In this document: positions 12,846-22,326 of the stretch, piece after piece | Layout of the letters: every line of letters starts with the position of its first letter | Position numbering within the stretch: the first letter of the stretch is position 1 | Assembly (NCBI GenBank): GCA_030433355.1 | Contig: JAUIMG010000008.1 | Coordinates: forward strand, 1-64,000 | Direction of reading: 5' to 3' | DNA: 64,000 nucleotides | Source of the DNA: Bacteroidia bacterium | Lineage (GTDB): Bacteria; Bacteroidota; Bacteroidia; Flavobacteriales_E; Vicingaceae | Notes under the pieces: model-generated | What the model saw: only the letters and a program-made list of their open reading frames with translations | Told to the model about the DNA's origin: nothing | The model's database searches: none | Translations under genes and position numbers: made by a program

Positions 12846-13193
12846 TTACTTCTGTTTGCTTTTCGCTTCTTCAATTTTCTTTTTTAATGCCTCTAGCGGA
12901 ATACTTTCTAAAGCATTTAGCTCCAATCCCCAAACCATTTTACGTCCTTTCTGATCCAATAATCCATCCTCATGATCCAAAAGATCGCCCCGAATAAAAG
13001 CAAATTCTGCCCCTCCCTTTTTTAAAGGATTTAGATAACAAATCCACTTTTCAGCATCGTAAAAAGGAATACCATAGCGCATCTTCGCATGCAATCCCAT
13101 TTCTTCTGTTAACCAAGGATGCAGAAACAACAAAATGGCCAATTGCTCTCCCTTTTGCGCTGCTATAAAATCTTCTACTCTCAAATGCCTCAA
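12846..13193 (-). CDS. DUF1801 (YdhG-like) domain protein
   Basis: 115 residues, probable TTG start; no ATG is available before residue 32, by which point the fold has begun. The core L-H-P-W-L-T-E-E-M-G near 24-33, K-M-R-Y-G-I-P-F-Y near 37-45 and the W-I-C-Y-L-N and F-A-F-I-R-G strands match DUF1801, a small alpha/beta family with no settled biochemical role. It is convergent with the zinc-ribbon gene: the two stop codons are separated by 5 bases inside the perfect palindrome AGCTAGCTAGCT (12835-12846). Confidence 0.75.
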   Translation of the reverse strand: MRHLRVEDFIAAQKGEQLAILLFLHPWLTEEMGLHAKMRYGIPFYDAEKWICYLNPLKKGGAEFAFIRGDLLDHEDGLLDQKGRKMVWGLELNALESIPLEALKKKIEEAKSKQK

Positions 13194-13230
13194 TATGGTT
13201 TACTTTGCCAAATTAATTTTTTAAAGGGAT

Positions 13231-14820
13231 ATGTCGCCAAACCGCTTTAGCAGATTAACAGAAGCATTAAGTAAAATAGAGCCGGGCCTATTTGCCTGCC
13301 TACTTTTACTGCACCTGCTACCTATTTTCTCAATAGAAGATTTTGCCACTATTGACGGCCCCGCGCATAGCTACAATGCCTACTTAATTTATCAATTACT
13401 TTTCGAAAATGCAGCGCTAGTCAAGGCATTTTATAGCTTCAATGCCTTTTGGGTGCCCAACTCCTTAGGGCACTATCTTTTGGTTTTTCTGCAAATCTTC
13501 TTTTCCCCAAGCCTGGCCGAAAAACTGCTTTTGGCATTTCAAATGATTGGTTTGGCTTACGCCTCCAGACTGCTATGGAAACAGTTTTCCTCCCAATATC
13601 AATTTTGGTCCTATTTCGCCTTTCCACTTGCCTTCTCTTTGAGCTTTTTCTTTGGTTTTTACAACTACACCTTGGCGGCGATATTTTATATTTTCTTGAT
13701 TGCCTACCAACTAAATAGGGCAGAGGCTTTTCTCAAAACCAGCCGCGATTACCTTTTCTTAATTACCAGTTTAGCACTCATCTACTTCTCACACTCCTTG
13801 CTATTTGCCTTGGCTATCTTTAGCCTATTCTGCATTGCTCTATTGCAACAAATAAGCAGTGTTAGCGCTAAACTACTTTCTACCTGCACTTTATTTCTTT
13901 GCCTTAAGCTTTTTCTTTGCGCTGCCCCTTTTTTAGCCATGGGCATAATGTATTTTAGCCATTTAGAGGGGAGTGCTTCTGCATGGTATTTTATGCCCTT
14001 AAAAGAGCTTTTAATTTGGTTTGTAGAATTAAGAACCCTAATTGTATTCAATTCTAGTCAAGAAGTTCCTTTTACTCAAATTATTGCCACCCTTTTGGCC
14101 GTTTTTTTCCTTTTCGGGATGCTATCTCTACTAAGAAAGAAATCGAACTTCTTAGAAAATAAAAATGCTTGGATTGCTGTGTTCTTTCTACTTGCCTACT
14201 TGGTTTTTTACTTCACTTTTCCAGAATATACCTCCGATGGTGGTATCATCATCATTCGTATCCAATGGCTGTTTTTGCTATTTTTTATAAGTTTCCTCTC
14301 TTTGTTTAACTATCCCACCCTATTAAGAGCAATAGCTTTCGCACTACTTTGCTATGCGCATTTTCACTTAAGTGATTATTACCTAGAAGTGCAAAACGCT
14401 AGAGCGAAAGAAATGAAAGCCTATAATGTTCTCAAAGAAGAAATAAAACCTTCTTCTGTGGTTTTGGCATTAACTAATTCCGGCTGGACAAAAACGCATT
14501 TTAATAATGCCATAGGGCTTTTGCCAAATACCATAGTGCTTTACAATTACGAAGCGCTTAAAAATTATTTTCCATTGCAATGGAATACCCAAGGAGTGCC
14601 CAAAATACTTTTGAAAGATAAGCAGCTAACAGACAAAGATTTTAGCTTTTTACCAAGCAATTATAGCAAGCAAAAAGTAAATGTAGATTATGTATTGCTG
14701 CATAAAGCAGATAAAAGCTTAGAAGATAAAGAAGCAATTAAGGCTATTTTAAATACTTCTTTCTATCTCATGAAAGAGGAGGGAAACCTTAAGTTATACG
14801 CAAAAAAAAGCCCCGCATAA
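13231..14820 (+). CDS. GT-C-type multi-pass membrane protein, possible glycosyltransferase
   Basis: 529 residues with about 11-12 hydrophobic segments spread over residues 18-400, then a soluble C-terminal part (about 400-529). The acidic motif T-I-D-G-P-A-H in the first extracytoplasmic loop (residues 40-46) is placed like the catalytic/lipid-sugar-binding loop of GT-C glycosyltransferases (PMT/ArnT group). The substrate cannot be read. It diverges from the DUF1801 gene over a 37-base gap. Its last codons lie inside the terminator hairpin that follows. Many phenylalanine-rich helices account for its unusual composition. Confidence 0.7.
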   Translation: MSPNRFSRLTEALSKIEPGLFACLLLLHLLPIFSIEDFATIDGPAHSYNAYLIYQLLFENAALVKAFYSFNAFWVPNSLGHYLLVFLQIFFSPSLAEKLLLAFQMIGLAYASRLLWKQFSSQYQFWSYFAFPLAFSLSFFFGFYNYTLAAIFYIFLIAYQLNRAEAFLKTSRDYLFLITSLALIYFSHSLLFALAIFSLFCIALLQQISSVSAKLLSTCTLFLCLKLFLCAAPFLAMGIMYFSHLEGSASAWYFMPLKELLIWFVELRTLIVFNSSQEVPFTQIIATLLAVFFLFGMLSLLRKKSNFLENKNAWIAVFFLLAYLVFYFTFPEYTSDGGIIIIRIQWLFLLFFISFLSLFNYPTLLRAIAFALLCYAHFHLSDYYLEVQNARAKEMKAYNVLKEEIKPSSVVLALTNSGWTKTHFNNAIGLLPNTIVLYNYEALKNYFPLQWNTQGVPKILLKDKQLTDKDFSFLPSNYSKQKVNVDYVLLHKADKSLEDKEAIKAILNTSFYLMKEEGNLKLYAKKSPA

Positions 14821-14832
14821 TGCAGGGCTTTT
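14806..14832. terminator. Bidirectional intrinsic terminator overlapping a stop codon
   Basis: Stem AAAAGCCC (14806-14813) / GGGCTTTT (14825-14832) with an inner GCA/TGC pairing; the loop TAA is the stop codon of the GT-C gene. T-runs occur on both strands, so it can also end the convergent peptidase gene (14848-16995). Confidence 0.8.
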
Positions 14833-14847
14833 AAATAGTGAAATCCA

Positions 14848-16995
14848 CTATTTAACTAAATTCATTTCTTCAATAAGGTGGCCGGCACCGGCATACTTAT
14901 CAATAATGAAAAGAGTATATCTAATATCTACTCCTATGGTTCTTTGCAATTCGGTTTCAAAGGCAATATCACCACTCATAGCTTCCCAATTACCATCAAA
15001 GGCAGTACCTATCAATTCACCATTTCCATTAATCATTGGCGAACCTGAGTTACCTCCGGTTATGTCATTGTTAGAAATAAAGTTTACAATCAAATCTCCA
15101 TTCTCATCTGCATACTGTCCGTAGTCTTTATTCTGAATCAATGTTTTCAATTTTTCAGGAACTACAAACTCATGGTTCGTAGCATCTTCTTTTTCTAGAA
15201 TACCTTCAGCAGTAGTAACTAAATCGTACTTAACCGCATCTCTTGGGTAATATTCTTTTATCTGTCCATAAGTAAAACGCATGGTAGAGTTTGCATCAGG
15301 AGCATAAACCTTATCGCTGTTCATTTCTCTTAGCCCTTTAGCAAATAATCTTTTAGATCTAGATAAACCTTCGTTTTCCGCTATAATGGTAGGCCTTACA
15401 TTATCCATATAATGATTGAAAACTTCTTTCATTACCATGTAAATTGGGTCTTTGTCTATTTTCTTAGCACTTGGCTTTTCTAAAAATGCTGCTGTCTTTT
15501 CTTTATCTGCAAATATGGTTTTAGCAAATGCATCTGCAGCTAACTTTTTGTAATCTCCTTTGTATTTAGAAATCATACTCTTAATAGCTTCCGGCTGATT
15601 GCTTGCATCAATATCTTCATGGTATGCCTGCAACATAGCTGCAAATACTTGTTGATCAATTACTTTGCTGTAATCTTTATAATGAGCATCTAAGCCAGAC
15701 GTTAACTTTTCAATTTCTGCCTTTGTAGCTTCTTCATCATCGCCTTCTAAAAGCTTTTTCAAGGAAGAGAATTGTCTAGAATATCTTACCGCTTCTGTTC
15801 TAAAAATTGCTTCATTTAAATAAATCGCAATTTTATTTACTTCGGTCATATTTGCATATCCGGTTTCAAAACCTTCCAATACACCCGCATACAGTTCTTT
15901 TCTAGCTTCATCTTTGGCAATCCAAGCTGCTAACTGGTCTTCCGTAGCTTTCTTTTTATCATATACTTTCAACCTTTTTAGCCCTGCAGACTGCCCTTTA
16001 AAGTATTTCCAATAGTTGCTAATGCTAGCATGCTTAGAAGCGTATTGTAATCTAACTTTATCGCTTTTGGCCATTTCTTGCTCATAAATATCTAAAACTT
16101 GTCTTCTAAGCTTTACATAAGAAGGCTGACGTGTTTCTAACTCATACTTAATACCTGCAGAAGTTAAATAACGATCGGTGCTACCTGGGTAACCAAAAAT
16201 CATAGAGAAGTCTCCTTCTTTTACTCCTTTTAAAGAAACAGGAAGAGAGTGCTTTGGTGTGTATGGTTTATTATCTTCAGAATATGCTGCAGGCTTGTTG
16301 TCTTTGTCTGCATACACTCTAAACAGCGTAAAGTCGCCGGTGTGTCTTGGCCACATCCAGTTATCTGTGTCTCCACCAAACTTTCCAATAGAAGAAGGTG
16401 GTGCACCAACTAATCTTACATCTGGAAAAGTTTCATAAACAAATAAGTAAAACTCATTGCCGTCGTAGAAACTTTTTACTTCTACATCGTATTCTGTATC
16501 TCCTTTGGCTTCTTTTTCCAAAGAATCAGAAATCATTTTAATGGCCTTATTTCTTTCCTCTAAAGTCATTTCTTCATTTAGCTCTGCATTTACCGCTTCA
16601 CTAACATCTTCCATTCTTACAAGAAAAGAAACAGAAAAACCTGCCGGCAATTCATCCGACTTTTTCATGGCCCAAAAACCATTGTCTAAGTAATTGTTTT
16701 CTTCGGTACTATTTTCTTGAATTACACCAAATCCGCAATGGTGGTTGGTTAGCATTAGTCCTTGGTCTGAGATAATTTCTCCGGTACAAAATCCTCTTCC
16801 TAATCTTACAATAGCATCTTTTAAGCTAGAGTTGTTTACAGAGTATATTTCTTCTGGAGTTAATTGCAGACCTTGCTTTTGCATATCTACATAGTTTAGC
16901 CTCTTCACAAACATGGGTAACCACATTCCTTCATCGGCCTTCACTGGCGCGAAAGCAAGTATAAATCCTGCTAACAATAAGGTAATCTTCTTCAT
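14848..16995 (-). CDS. S46 family dipeptidyl-peptidase, DPP7 type
   Basis: 715 residues with a signal peptide (1-20), expected in the periplasm. It is a serine exopeptidase that removes dipeptides from peptide N-termini. The triad elements are the L-T-N-H-H-C histidine (85/86), an Asp in the G-G-D-T-D-N-W-M-W-P-R-H region, and Ser650 in G-G-N-S-G-S-P. Cys70 and Cys87 are placed for a disulfide. In this family the residue 18 positions after the serine sets specificity: Arg in the acidic-specific DPP11, Gly in DPP7. Here it is Gly668 (F-D-G-N-W-E), so a hydrophobic preference at P1 is inferred. Length is normal for the family. Free-standing gene, convergent with the GT-C gene. Confidence 0.93.
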   Translation of the reverse strand: MKKITLLLAGFILAFAPVKADEGMWLPMFVKRLNYVDMQKQGLQLTPEEIYSVNNSSLKDAIVRLGRGFCTGEIISDQGLMLTNHHCGFGVIQENSTEENNYLDNGFWAMKKSDELPAGFSVSFLVRMEDVSEAVNAELNEEMTLEERNKAIKMISDSLEKEAKGDTEYDVEVKSFYDGNEFYLFVYETFPDVRLVGAPPSSIGKFGGDTDNWMWPRHTGDFTLFRVYADKDNKPAAYSEDNKPYTPKHSLPVSLKGVKEGDFSMIFGYPGSTDRYLTSAGIKYELETRQPSYVKLRRQVLDIYEQEMAKSDKVRLQYASKHASISNYWKYFKGQSAGLKRLKVYDKKKATEDQLAAWIAKDEARKELYAGVLEGFETGYANMTEVNKIAIYLNEAIFRTEAVRYSRQFSSLKKLLEGDDEEATKAEIEKLTSGLDAHYKDYSKVIDQQVFAAMLQAYHEDIDASNQPEAIKSMISKYKGDYKKLAADAFAKTIFADKEKTAAFLEKPSAKKIDKDPIYMVMKEVFNHYMDNVRPTIIAENEGLSRSKRLFAKGLREMNSDKVYAPDANSTMRFTYGQIKEYYPRDAVKYDLVTTAEGILEKEDATNHEFVVPEKLKTLIQNKDYGQYADENGDLIVNFISNNDITGGNSGSPMINGNGELIGTAFDGNWEAMSGDIAFETELQRTIGVDIRYTLFIIDKYAGAGHLIEEMNLVK

Positions 16996-17095
16996 AAATT
17001 CAATTTTCAGTTAAACGAAGCCAAAAATAGGGCTTAAAATGCATTTGGTAAAAAAACTTTTTGTGAATGGAAATATCTAAGGATTGACGGAGATT

Positions 17096-17602
17096 CTAAT
17101 CGTACACTTTTTCTCCTGCACTTAGCCAAATTCCCCATACTTTGTTATATGCATGGATCTTTTTTGTGCTGTCGCCATCCATATTGTAAACGGTATTTCC
17201 TTTATTTACCCACTCAAATATACCACCGTACAGATTTTTTACATTGGTAAAACCTTGCGCTTTTAGCTTTTCGGCAACTTTTTCGCTGCGGTAACCAACC
17301 GAGCAGTAAACAATTACTTCTTTGTTTTTATTCACTTCTTTCAGTGGTTTTAAGTTTAAACGATCGTAGCCCACCCAAACTGCATCTTTCAGGTGGCTCA
17401 CCTTGTATTCATTTTTCTCTCTAGCATCTACAAAAAGGATATTGTCGCTAACTGCTACTTCCTCTACACTAATTTCTTCCACAGAATGACTTAAAAGCCC
17501 CGAAAGCATTAGATCATAGGCTGTGTTATCTACTTTTTGTGCTCTTCCAAATAAACTAAACGCCATAAAGCTTAAAATTAAAAAGGGTTTAAGGTTTTGC
17601 AT
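17096..17602 (-). CDS. Exported rhodanese-like protein
   Basis: 168 residues. A signal peptide (1-21) is followed by one rhodanese domain (about 43-150). The domain contains F-V-D-A-R-E at the first conserved turn, the active-site loop C-S-V-G-Y-R with Cys100, and the terminal G-G-I-F-E-W. An intact active-site cysteine allows sulfur transfer or a similar thiol reaction in the periplasm; the true substrate is unknown. Its start overlaps the end of the DUF547 gene by 14 bases, so the two are probably translated together. It appears to be the last gene of the long minus-strand operon that begins with rmuC. Confidence 0.85.
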   Translation of the reverse strand: MQNLKPFLILSFMAFSLFGRAQKVDNTAYDLMLSGLLSHSVEEISVEEVAVSDNILFVDAREKNEYKVSHLKDAVWVGYDRLNLKPLKEVNKNKEVIVYCSVGYRSEKVAEKLKAQGFTNVKNLYGGIFEWVNKGNTVYNMDGDSTKKIHAYNKVWGIWLSAGEKVYD

Positions 17603-18374
17603 AATTATCTAATTTCATGGTCCAATCGTAATCGGTGTATTTAATTTCAATGTCCTCTGTAGCAGCTATTATGCCATAGCTTTTCAGCAGTTTTAAAATT
17701 TCCTCATCCCCACCAAAGTCTCCTTTAAACCAACTAAATAGGGGAGTAGTGTGCACCGTTTTTTCAGCTTTTTTATAAACACTATTTTCTTTTAAAAATG
17801 CTTCGGCATTAATAGCTAACACTCTGTCTAAATTTTTAGCAGTGTAAATAGCAATCTTAGGGCAGCTTTTGGCTCCACAATTTAAGGCAAAATGTATTCT
17901 TGGATCTGTTTGCATTACTTCTAAGTCTTCTATTTCATTGCTTACAAAAGGATTTTTAATGTAGCCCAAACCATATTTCCATGCTGATTTTCTTAATATC
18001 CCATGCTCTATTTCATCAAAACTTAAGGCCATATCCACAAATGGTATGCTTTTTTCAGAGAAAAAGTCTCCTCGGTCTTCATAGAGCTTAGCGTTATTTT
18101 TTAGCTGAATTTGGATGTATGCATTGTATGTATTTATCCAAAAGGCTAGGATTTCTTCATTGCTTTTTAAGTCCGTTTTTATTTGCTGGTAGGTCAAACT
18201 TTCTAAGTGCTTTTGGGATAACTGCCAATCTCTTTTTGCTTTTAAATCACTTAGTAATTTTTGACTTAAAACAAGGGCATTTTCTTCTGATTCATGAAGT
18301 CTTTGTGCTGAAAATGTTACTCCAATAGATGAAGACAAGAAAAACAACTGAATCAATAGAAGAAAGCCTGGCAT
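17589..18374 (-). CDS. DUF547 family exported protein
   Basis: 261 residues with an N-terminal signal sequence (about 1-22). The DUF547 pattern is clear: A-F-W-I-N-T-Y-N-A-Y near 82-91, then F-A-L-N-C-G-A-K-S-C-P near 157-167. This family is widespread and resembles transglutaminase/papain-fold proteins, but its activity is unproven. Its two cysteines in C-G-A-K-S-C are a constant feature. It lies 27 bases downstream of the acyltransferase gene and overlaps the rhodanese gene. Confidence 0.85.
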   Translation of the reverse strand: MPGFLLLIQLFFLSSSIGVTFSAQRLHESEENALVLSQKLLSDLKAKRDWQLSQKHLESLTYQQIKTDLKSNEEILAFWINTYNAYIQIQLKNNAKLYEDRGDFFSEKSIPFVDMALSFDEIEHGILRKSAWKYGLGYIKNPFVSNEIEDLEVMQTDPRIHFALNCGAKSCPKIAIYTAKNLDRVLAINAEAFLKENSVYKKAEKTVHTTPLFSWFKGDFGGDEEILKLLKSYGIIAATEDIEIKYTDYDWTMKLDNYAKP

Positions 18375-18401
18375 CGGATGTAAAAAGTAATTTTAAAATT
18401 A

Positions 18402-19679
18402 CTATTCTACTTTGGGAATAAGACCTGCGGCTGCTTTAATCTTATAAATCTCTTTGATCAACCTTTGAAGATTTTTATAGTCTTCAGTATTTCTTTTAAG
18501 CTTCATTAAGCGCAAGGTGGCAAAGAAGTAATGCCACTCCTCTCTATACCATAAAAAGAATTTAAGGGAATAATAGAGTAGCAGTATACTTAATAATCCC
18601 CAAGGACTTAAATAGCAAGAAGCAACAGTAATAATGGCTGCATAAACAAGCCATAAAATGCTATTTACACCAAACCTTACAGAAGCATAAAACTCATCTA
18701 GCTTCACTTTTTTATTAGTAATCTCTCGAGCTAACCACAAGGGAATTATATTTAAAAGAAAAGCGGATAGAGCTAATGGTGCTAAAACAATTAATAGAAA
18801 AATTTTAGCAATATTTAAGCCTTCATTCACTTTCAACTTTCTAAAATTAAGATTGTATTTTTCTAATAATTTATCAAGTTCTAACACCGTTTGATTTAAC
18901 AATTCCCATCGTTCTGTTTTGTTTTCTTTCTTATTTCTAATGCTTTTGGCAATTAAAAATTTTCTGGAAAGAGAATTCTCTTTGTAAGAAGAATCTAATG
19001 CAGTTAATGCATGGTAAATATGTTCATTATCTTCATCTACCTCAATGGTGTGATCTTTTAATTCACTAAAAATTGCTGCATTTACTTGAATGATAGATTC
19101 TGCCTTCTTGCCTTCTTCTTCCTCTACATAGTCTTTGAAATTAAGAGAATTTCCCGCAGCCATCATTACTTTGCTTCTAAACTCTTTAGGCTTGTCGTAA
19201 TTCAAGGCTATGGTAGCAATCTTTAGATCTTGATTTTTGGTTTTCTCATAATAGTGATAAGCTATTCTTGCTAGTCCCTTTTTTATAGGCCTTAGCTTCA
19301 TGTCTATTAAACTTAGGCCTTCTACAAAAATCAATACTGCACCATTTTGTGCTAGTATTTCGCTGCATTCTTCAAATGTTCTTTCATTGTCCTTCAATCT
19401 ATCCTTACCTTCTTGTAAACGATAAATGGGCAGTAAGTTAAGTCTTCTTAAAATATAGTTCGACCATTTACTCTTAAATACATCAGAACGTGCTAAAAAG
19501 TGAATGGGTCTTTGCAGGAAACAAGCAATGATAATAGCATCTAAAAAGGAGTTGGGATGATTTGCTGCAATTAATAAAGGCCCATTGTCAGGCACTTTTT
19601 GTAAGTCTACCTTTATTTGCAAATAGTGTTGCAGCAGACTTTTGTGGAGAATAAATCGAAGAATTCGGTATAGTATCAA
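18402..19679 (-). CDS. PlsC-like acyltransferase with C-terminal membrane segments
   Basis: 425 residues. The acyltransferase domain (about 15-210) contains N-H-P-N-S-F-L-D with His41 and Asp47 (the glycerophosphate acyltransferase HxD-type motif), a F-K-S-K-W block, and the I-F-V-E-G motif near 134. The region after about 285 has three or four hydrophobic segments. This enlarged form is common in Bacteroidota, where such enzymes acylate lysophosphatidic acid or related lipids; the exact substrate is not known. The probable start is TTG, four bases after the TAG of the upstream gene. Confidence 0.85.
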   Translation of the reverse strand: MILYRILRFILHKSLLQHYLQIKVDLQKVPDNGPLLIAANHPNSFLDAIIIACFLQRPIHFLARSDVFKSKWSNYILRRLNLLPIYRLQEGKDRLKDNERTFEECSEILAQNGAVLIFVEGLSLIDMKLRPIKKGLARIAYHYYEKTKNQDLKIATIALNYDKPKEFRSKVMMAAGNSLNFKDYVEEEEGKKAESIIQVNAAIFSELKDHTIEVDEDNEHIYHALTALDSSYKENSLSRKFLIAKSIRNKKENKTERWELLNQTVLELDKLLEKYNLNFRKLKVNEGLNIAKIFLLIVLAPLALSAFLLNIIPLWLAREITNKKVKLDEFYASVRFGVNSILWLVYAAIITVASCYLSPWGLLSILLLYYSLKFFLWYREEWHYFFATLRLMKLKRNTEDYKNLQRLIKEIYKIKAAAGLIPKVE

Positions 19680-19682
19680 AAT

Positions 19683-21596
19683 CTAGAAATCGTAATAGTG
19701 ATGTTCGCTATCGGTGTAAACATTTAGTCTAAAGTCATCAACTACTAGCGAAGACTTATTCGGATTCCAAAAGTAAATAGCAATTTTATCATTTGGCAGA
19801 TATTCTTTCTTTTTTTCAATGACAAATGCCATAGTACTCCACTTATTCGCTCTAGCAAAGTGACTTAGCTCCTCTGAACGCCAATAAATTGTTTCTTTTT
19901 CTCTGCTTACGCTAACTACTACTTTTAGATTACTTTCCTCTTCTAAACCATAAACTTTCGCGCTAGCAGTAAGCCATTCCCCTTCTTCTTCTTGAAATAA
20001 ATCTTGTACTTCTCCCTTAAAACTAAGGGCATACAACTGATTAGAATCTATCCAAAAAGCAGTTGGAGCGCTATAATAAATGCTGTCTTGCAAGTATTCG
20101 GCTTTTACATTCCACTTTTCTTGCTTTCCTTTTTCAAAGTCTTCTTGCATTTTACTTTCCCTCTGTAGATTGCTCCTTTTGTATAAAATGGCTTCCGAAT
20201 TAAAGTATCTGTGTTTCTCTGCAATCTCTGTAAACTCTTCTTTTACTATTTCATGAATCTCAAGAGGAATAGCAACATTCGCGAAAGCTAGAGCTACATA
20301 TTCTATTTCTTTATGATCTAATATCTCTTGTACTTTCAAATAATCTTCCTTGCCTTGAATTTGGCTTATGGCAAGCTTTGGTTTGCCTATTCCATTCTTC
20401 TCGAAATAATAATGGAGGTAATCTACATTGTTGGTATTGGTGATTAACTCTATTTGATCTCCATAACTATTCTTCCAATTGGCTAAGTGATAAGTAACCG
20501 CTTTAAAGTTTGCAAATGGCTTTTTTTCAAAGATTTTGGTGTTTATCACTAATGTGTAAGTGCCTCCCAACAGAATTAAACCCAAGTAGAGATAAAAAAT
20601 GTTTTTTGGACAATGCTTATTGAAAAAACTGAATACAAAAAGTAGTAAAAATGGAAGAGAGTATATCAATACAGAGTATTGAAGCACCGGACTAACTTGG
20701 ATAGAATAATAATGCCCAATGCCGTAAGGAACGGCAAAAAGAAGCAGTAAGGCAAGGTTTCTAAAGCGCAGCTGCTTCTCCTTCTTTCCAATAAATAAAC
20801 TAAGAACACTTAAAGCAATCAAAGCAATCCACAACCAACTTTTGTTGAAACTAAAGAATAGAAAGTCTATTAAGAAATCATCCTTCGGCATAGGTAACCA
20901 TCCAACTCCTTTCTGACTTAAATGACCTAAAGTTATTTCTAAATGCGGTAAAAAAAGCACTCCCATGGCTAAGGGTGCAAGAATTAAAAACAGCCAGTCC
21001 TTTTTTGTTCTAGGAAGAAAAAATAAGGAAGATGCAATTACCAAAGCAATACTTAAACCCAAGAAGTAGTGGGTGTAAATTCCTAAGGTTCCGAAAAGGA
21101 TACTTAAAATAATGGTAGAACTTTTTTTCTTGCCAAACCACCAAGAAAACCAATAGTAGGAGAAGGCAGTAATAAACAAAAAGCCAATAGCATAAGGTCT
21201 TGCTATTTGCGCATAAAGCACAAAAAGGTAAGAAATAGATAAAACAGCTAAGGCAAGGCTAGCAGCTTTTTCATTCATCCAAAGCTTGGCCAGTTTATAA
21301 AAGTAGAGTAAGCCTAAAATACTAGCCAATAAGTAAGGCAGCCTTAAGCTAAGTGGAGTATTGCCAAATAATTGGATCCAATAATGAACCATGATTTCAC
21401 TAAAGGCAGGATGCACATCTGTTTTAACTCCCTTTTCAATTACTTCGCCAAAGCTGGAATAACTAGCTCTAAAAAGGGTACTTAACTCATCATTATGAAG
21501 CGACCATTCTGAAAAGCCAATAAGCCTTAATATGGCGCCAATACTTATTAAAAGCATTGGCAAGTAGGCAAAAATATTTTTGCTCTTAAGCGCCAA
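19683..21596 (-). CDS. GT-C (PMT/GT39-like) membrane glycosyltransferase
   Basis: 637 residues, about ten membrane helices over residues 10-350, then a soluble C-terminal domain (about 360-637) ending in a beta-rich part. The first loop holds S-L-H-N-D-E-L (32-38), the acidic motif expected of the family, followed by D-V-H-P-A-F-S near 59-65. It resembles Bacteroidota enzymes that transfer sugars from a lipid carrier on the outer face of the inner membrane. Start TTG inside the rlmB stop region, with an 11-base overlap, so it is likely coupled to rlmB. Acceptor and donor are unknown. Confidence 0.8.
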   Translation of the reverse strand: MALKSKNIFAYLPMLLISIGAILRLIGFSEWSLHNDELSTLFRASYSSFGEVIEKGVKTDVHPAFSEIMVHYWIQLFGNTPLSLRLPYLLASILGLLYFYKLAKLWMNEKAASLALAVLSISYLFVLYAQIARPYAIGFLFITAFSYYWFSWWFGKKKSSTIILSILFGTLGIYTHYFLGLSIALVIASSLFFLPRTKKDWLFLILAPLAMGVLFLPHLEITLGHLSQKGVGWLPMPKDDFLIDFLFFSFNKSWLWIALIALSVLSLFIGKKEKQLRFRNLALLLLFAVPYGIGHYYSIQVSPVLQYSVLIYSLPFLLLFVFSFFNKHCPKNIFYLYLGLILLGGTYTLVINTKIFEKKPFANFKAVTYHLANWKNSYGDQIELITNTNNVDYLHYYFEKNGIGKPKLAISQIQGKEDYLKVQEILDHKEIEYVALAFANVAIPLEIHEIVKEEFTEIAEKHRYFNSEAILYKRSNLQRESKMQEDFEKGKQEKWNVKAEYLQDSIYYSAPTAFWIDSNQLYALSFKGEVQDLFQEEEGEWLTASAKVYGLEEESNLKVVVSVSREKETIYWRSEELSHFARANKWSTMAFVIEKKKEYLPNDKIAIYFWNPNKSSLVVDDFRLNVYTDSEHHYYDF

Positions 21597-22326
21597 TTCT
21601 TTGTTTTAATGCTTGTGCTAGAATAATACCTGCAGCTACAGAAACATTTAGAGATGCTATGTCTCCCTGCAATGGAATTCGAACAGAACCATCCAATTGT
21701 TTCATAATGGTAGAATTGATGCCATCTTCTTCCGAACCCATCACAATAGCTGTAGGTCCGGTATAGTCCATTTCAAAAACAGAATCTTCTGCTTTTTCTG
21801 TGCAGCCTATAATTCTTAAACCGCTCCCTTTTAAATCTTCACAAACTGCAGCTAAATCTTTCTCCTTGCAAAGGTTTATGGTCAAAAGTGCTCCTGAAGA
21901 TCTTTTTATAGCTTCGCTGTTGAGAGGAGCAGAGCCTTTTACAGGTATGATTACCACATCTACACCCATGCATTCTACTGTTCTGCATATTGCTCCAAAA
22001 TTACCTACATCACTTACCCGGTCTAAAATAAGCACTAGCGGGTCTTTTCCCGATTCAAACACCTGCTGAATTACCGCCTGATAAGGCTGATACTCTATTG
22101 GAGACAAAAATGCAACCACTCCTTGGTGATTCTTTTTGTACATATGGTTTAACCTGCCTAAAGGGAGATTTTGCGATGAAATACCACTTTGCTTGATAAG
22201 CTTTCTTAGCTCGGTTATATGCGGACCTCTTAGGTCTGACTGGATAAATATTTTATCGATGTCTTTGTTGGATTTTATTGCTTCCATTACAGGATGCATA
22301 CCATAAATATAGTCTGGATTGTTCAT
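21586..22326 (-). CDS. rlmB: TrmH/SpoU-family 23S rRNA 2'-O-ribose methyltransferase (RlmB-like)
   Basis: 246 residues from the ATG at 22326, which overlaps the stop of the upstream gene as ATGA. A longer reading to 22371 uses a TTG inside that gene and is unlikely. The N-terminal L30e-like substrate-binding part opens with Y-I-Y-G-M-H-P-V-M-E-A. The SPOUT domain has all three motifs: D-R-V-S-D-V-G-N-F-G-A-I-C-R-T, V-M-G-S-E-E-D-G-I, and I-P-L-x-G-x-x-x-S-L-N-V-S-V-A-A. It is expected to methylate a guanosine of 23S rRNA (G2251 in E. coli), although TrmH-family specificity is hard to fix by eye. Confidence 0.9.
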   Translation of the reverse strand: MNNPDYIYGMHPVMEAIKSNKDIDKIFIQSDLRGPHITELRKLIKQSGISSQNLPLGRLNHMYKKNHQGVVAFLSPIEYQPYQAVIQQVFESGKDPLVLILDRVSDVGNFGAICRTVECMGVDVVIIPVKGSAPLNSEAIKRSSGALLTINLCKEKDLAAVCEDLKGSGLRIIGCTEKAEDSVFEMDYTGPTAIVMGSEEDGINSTIMKQLDGSVRIPLQGDIASLNVSVAAGIILAQALKQRIGA

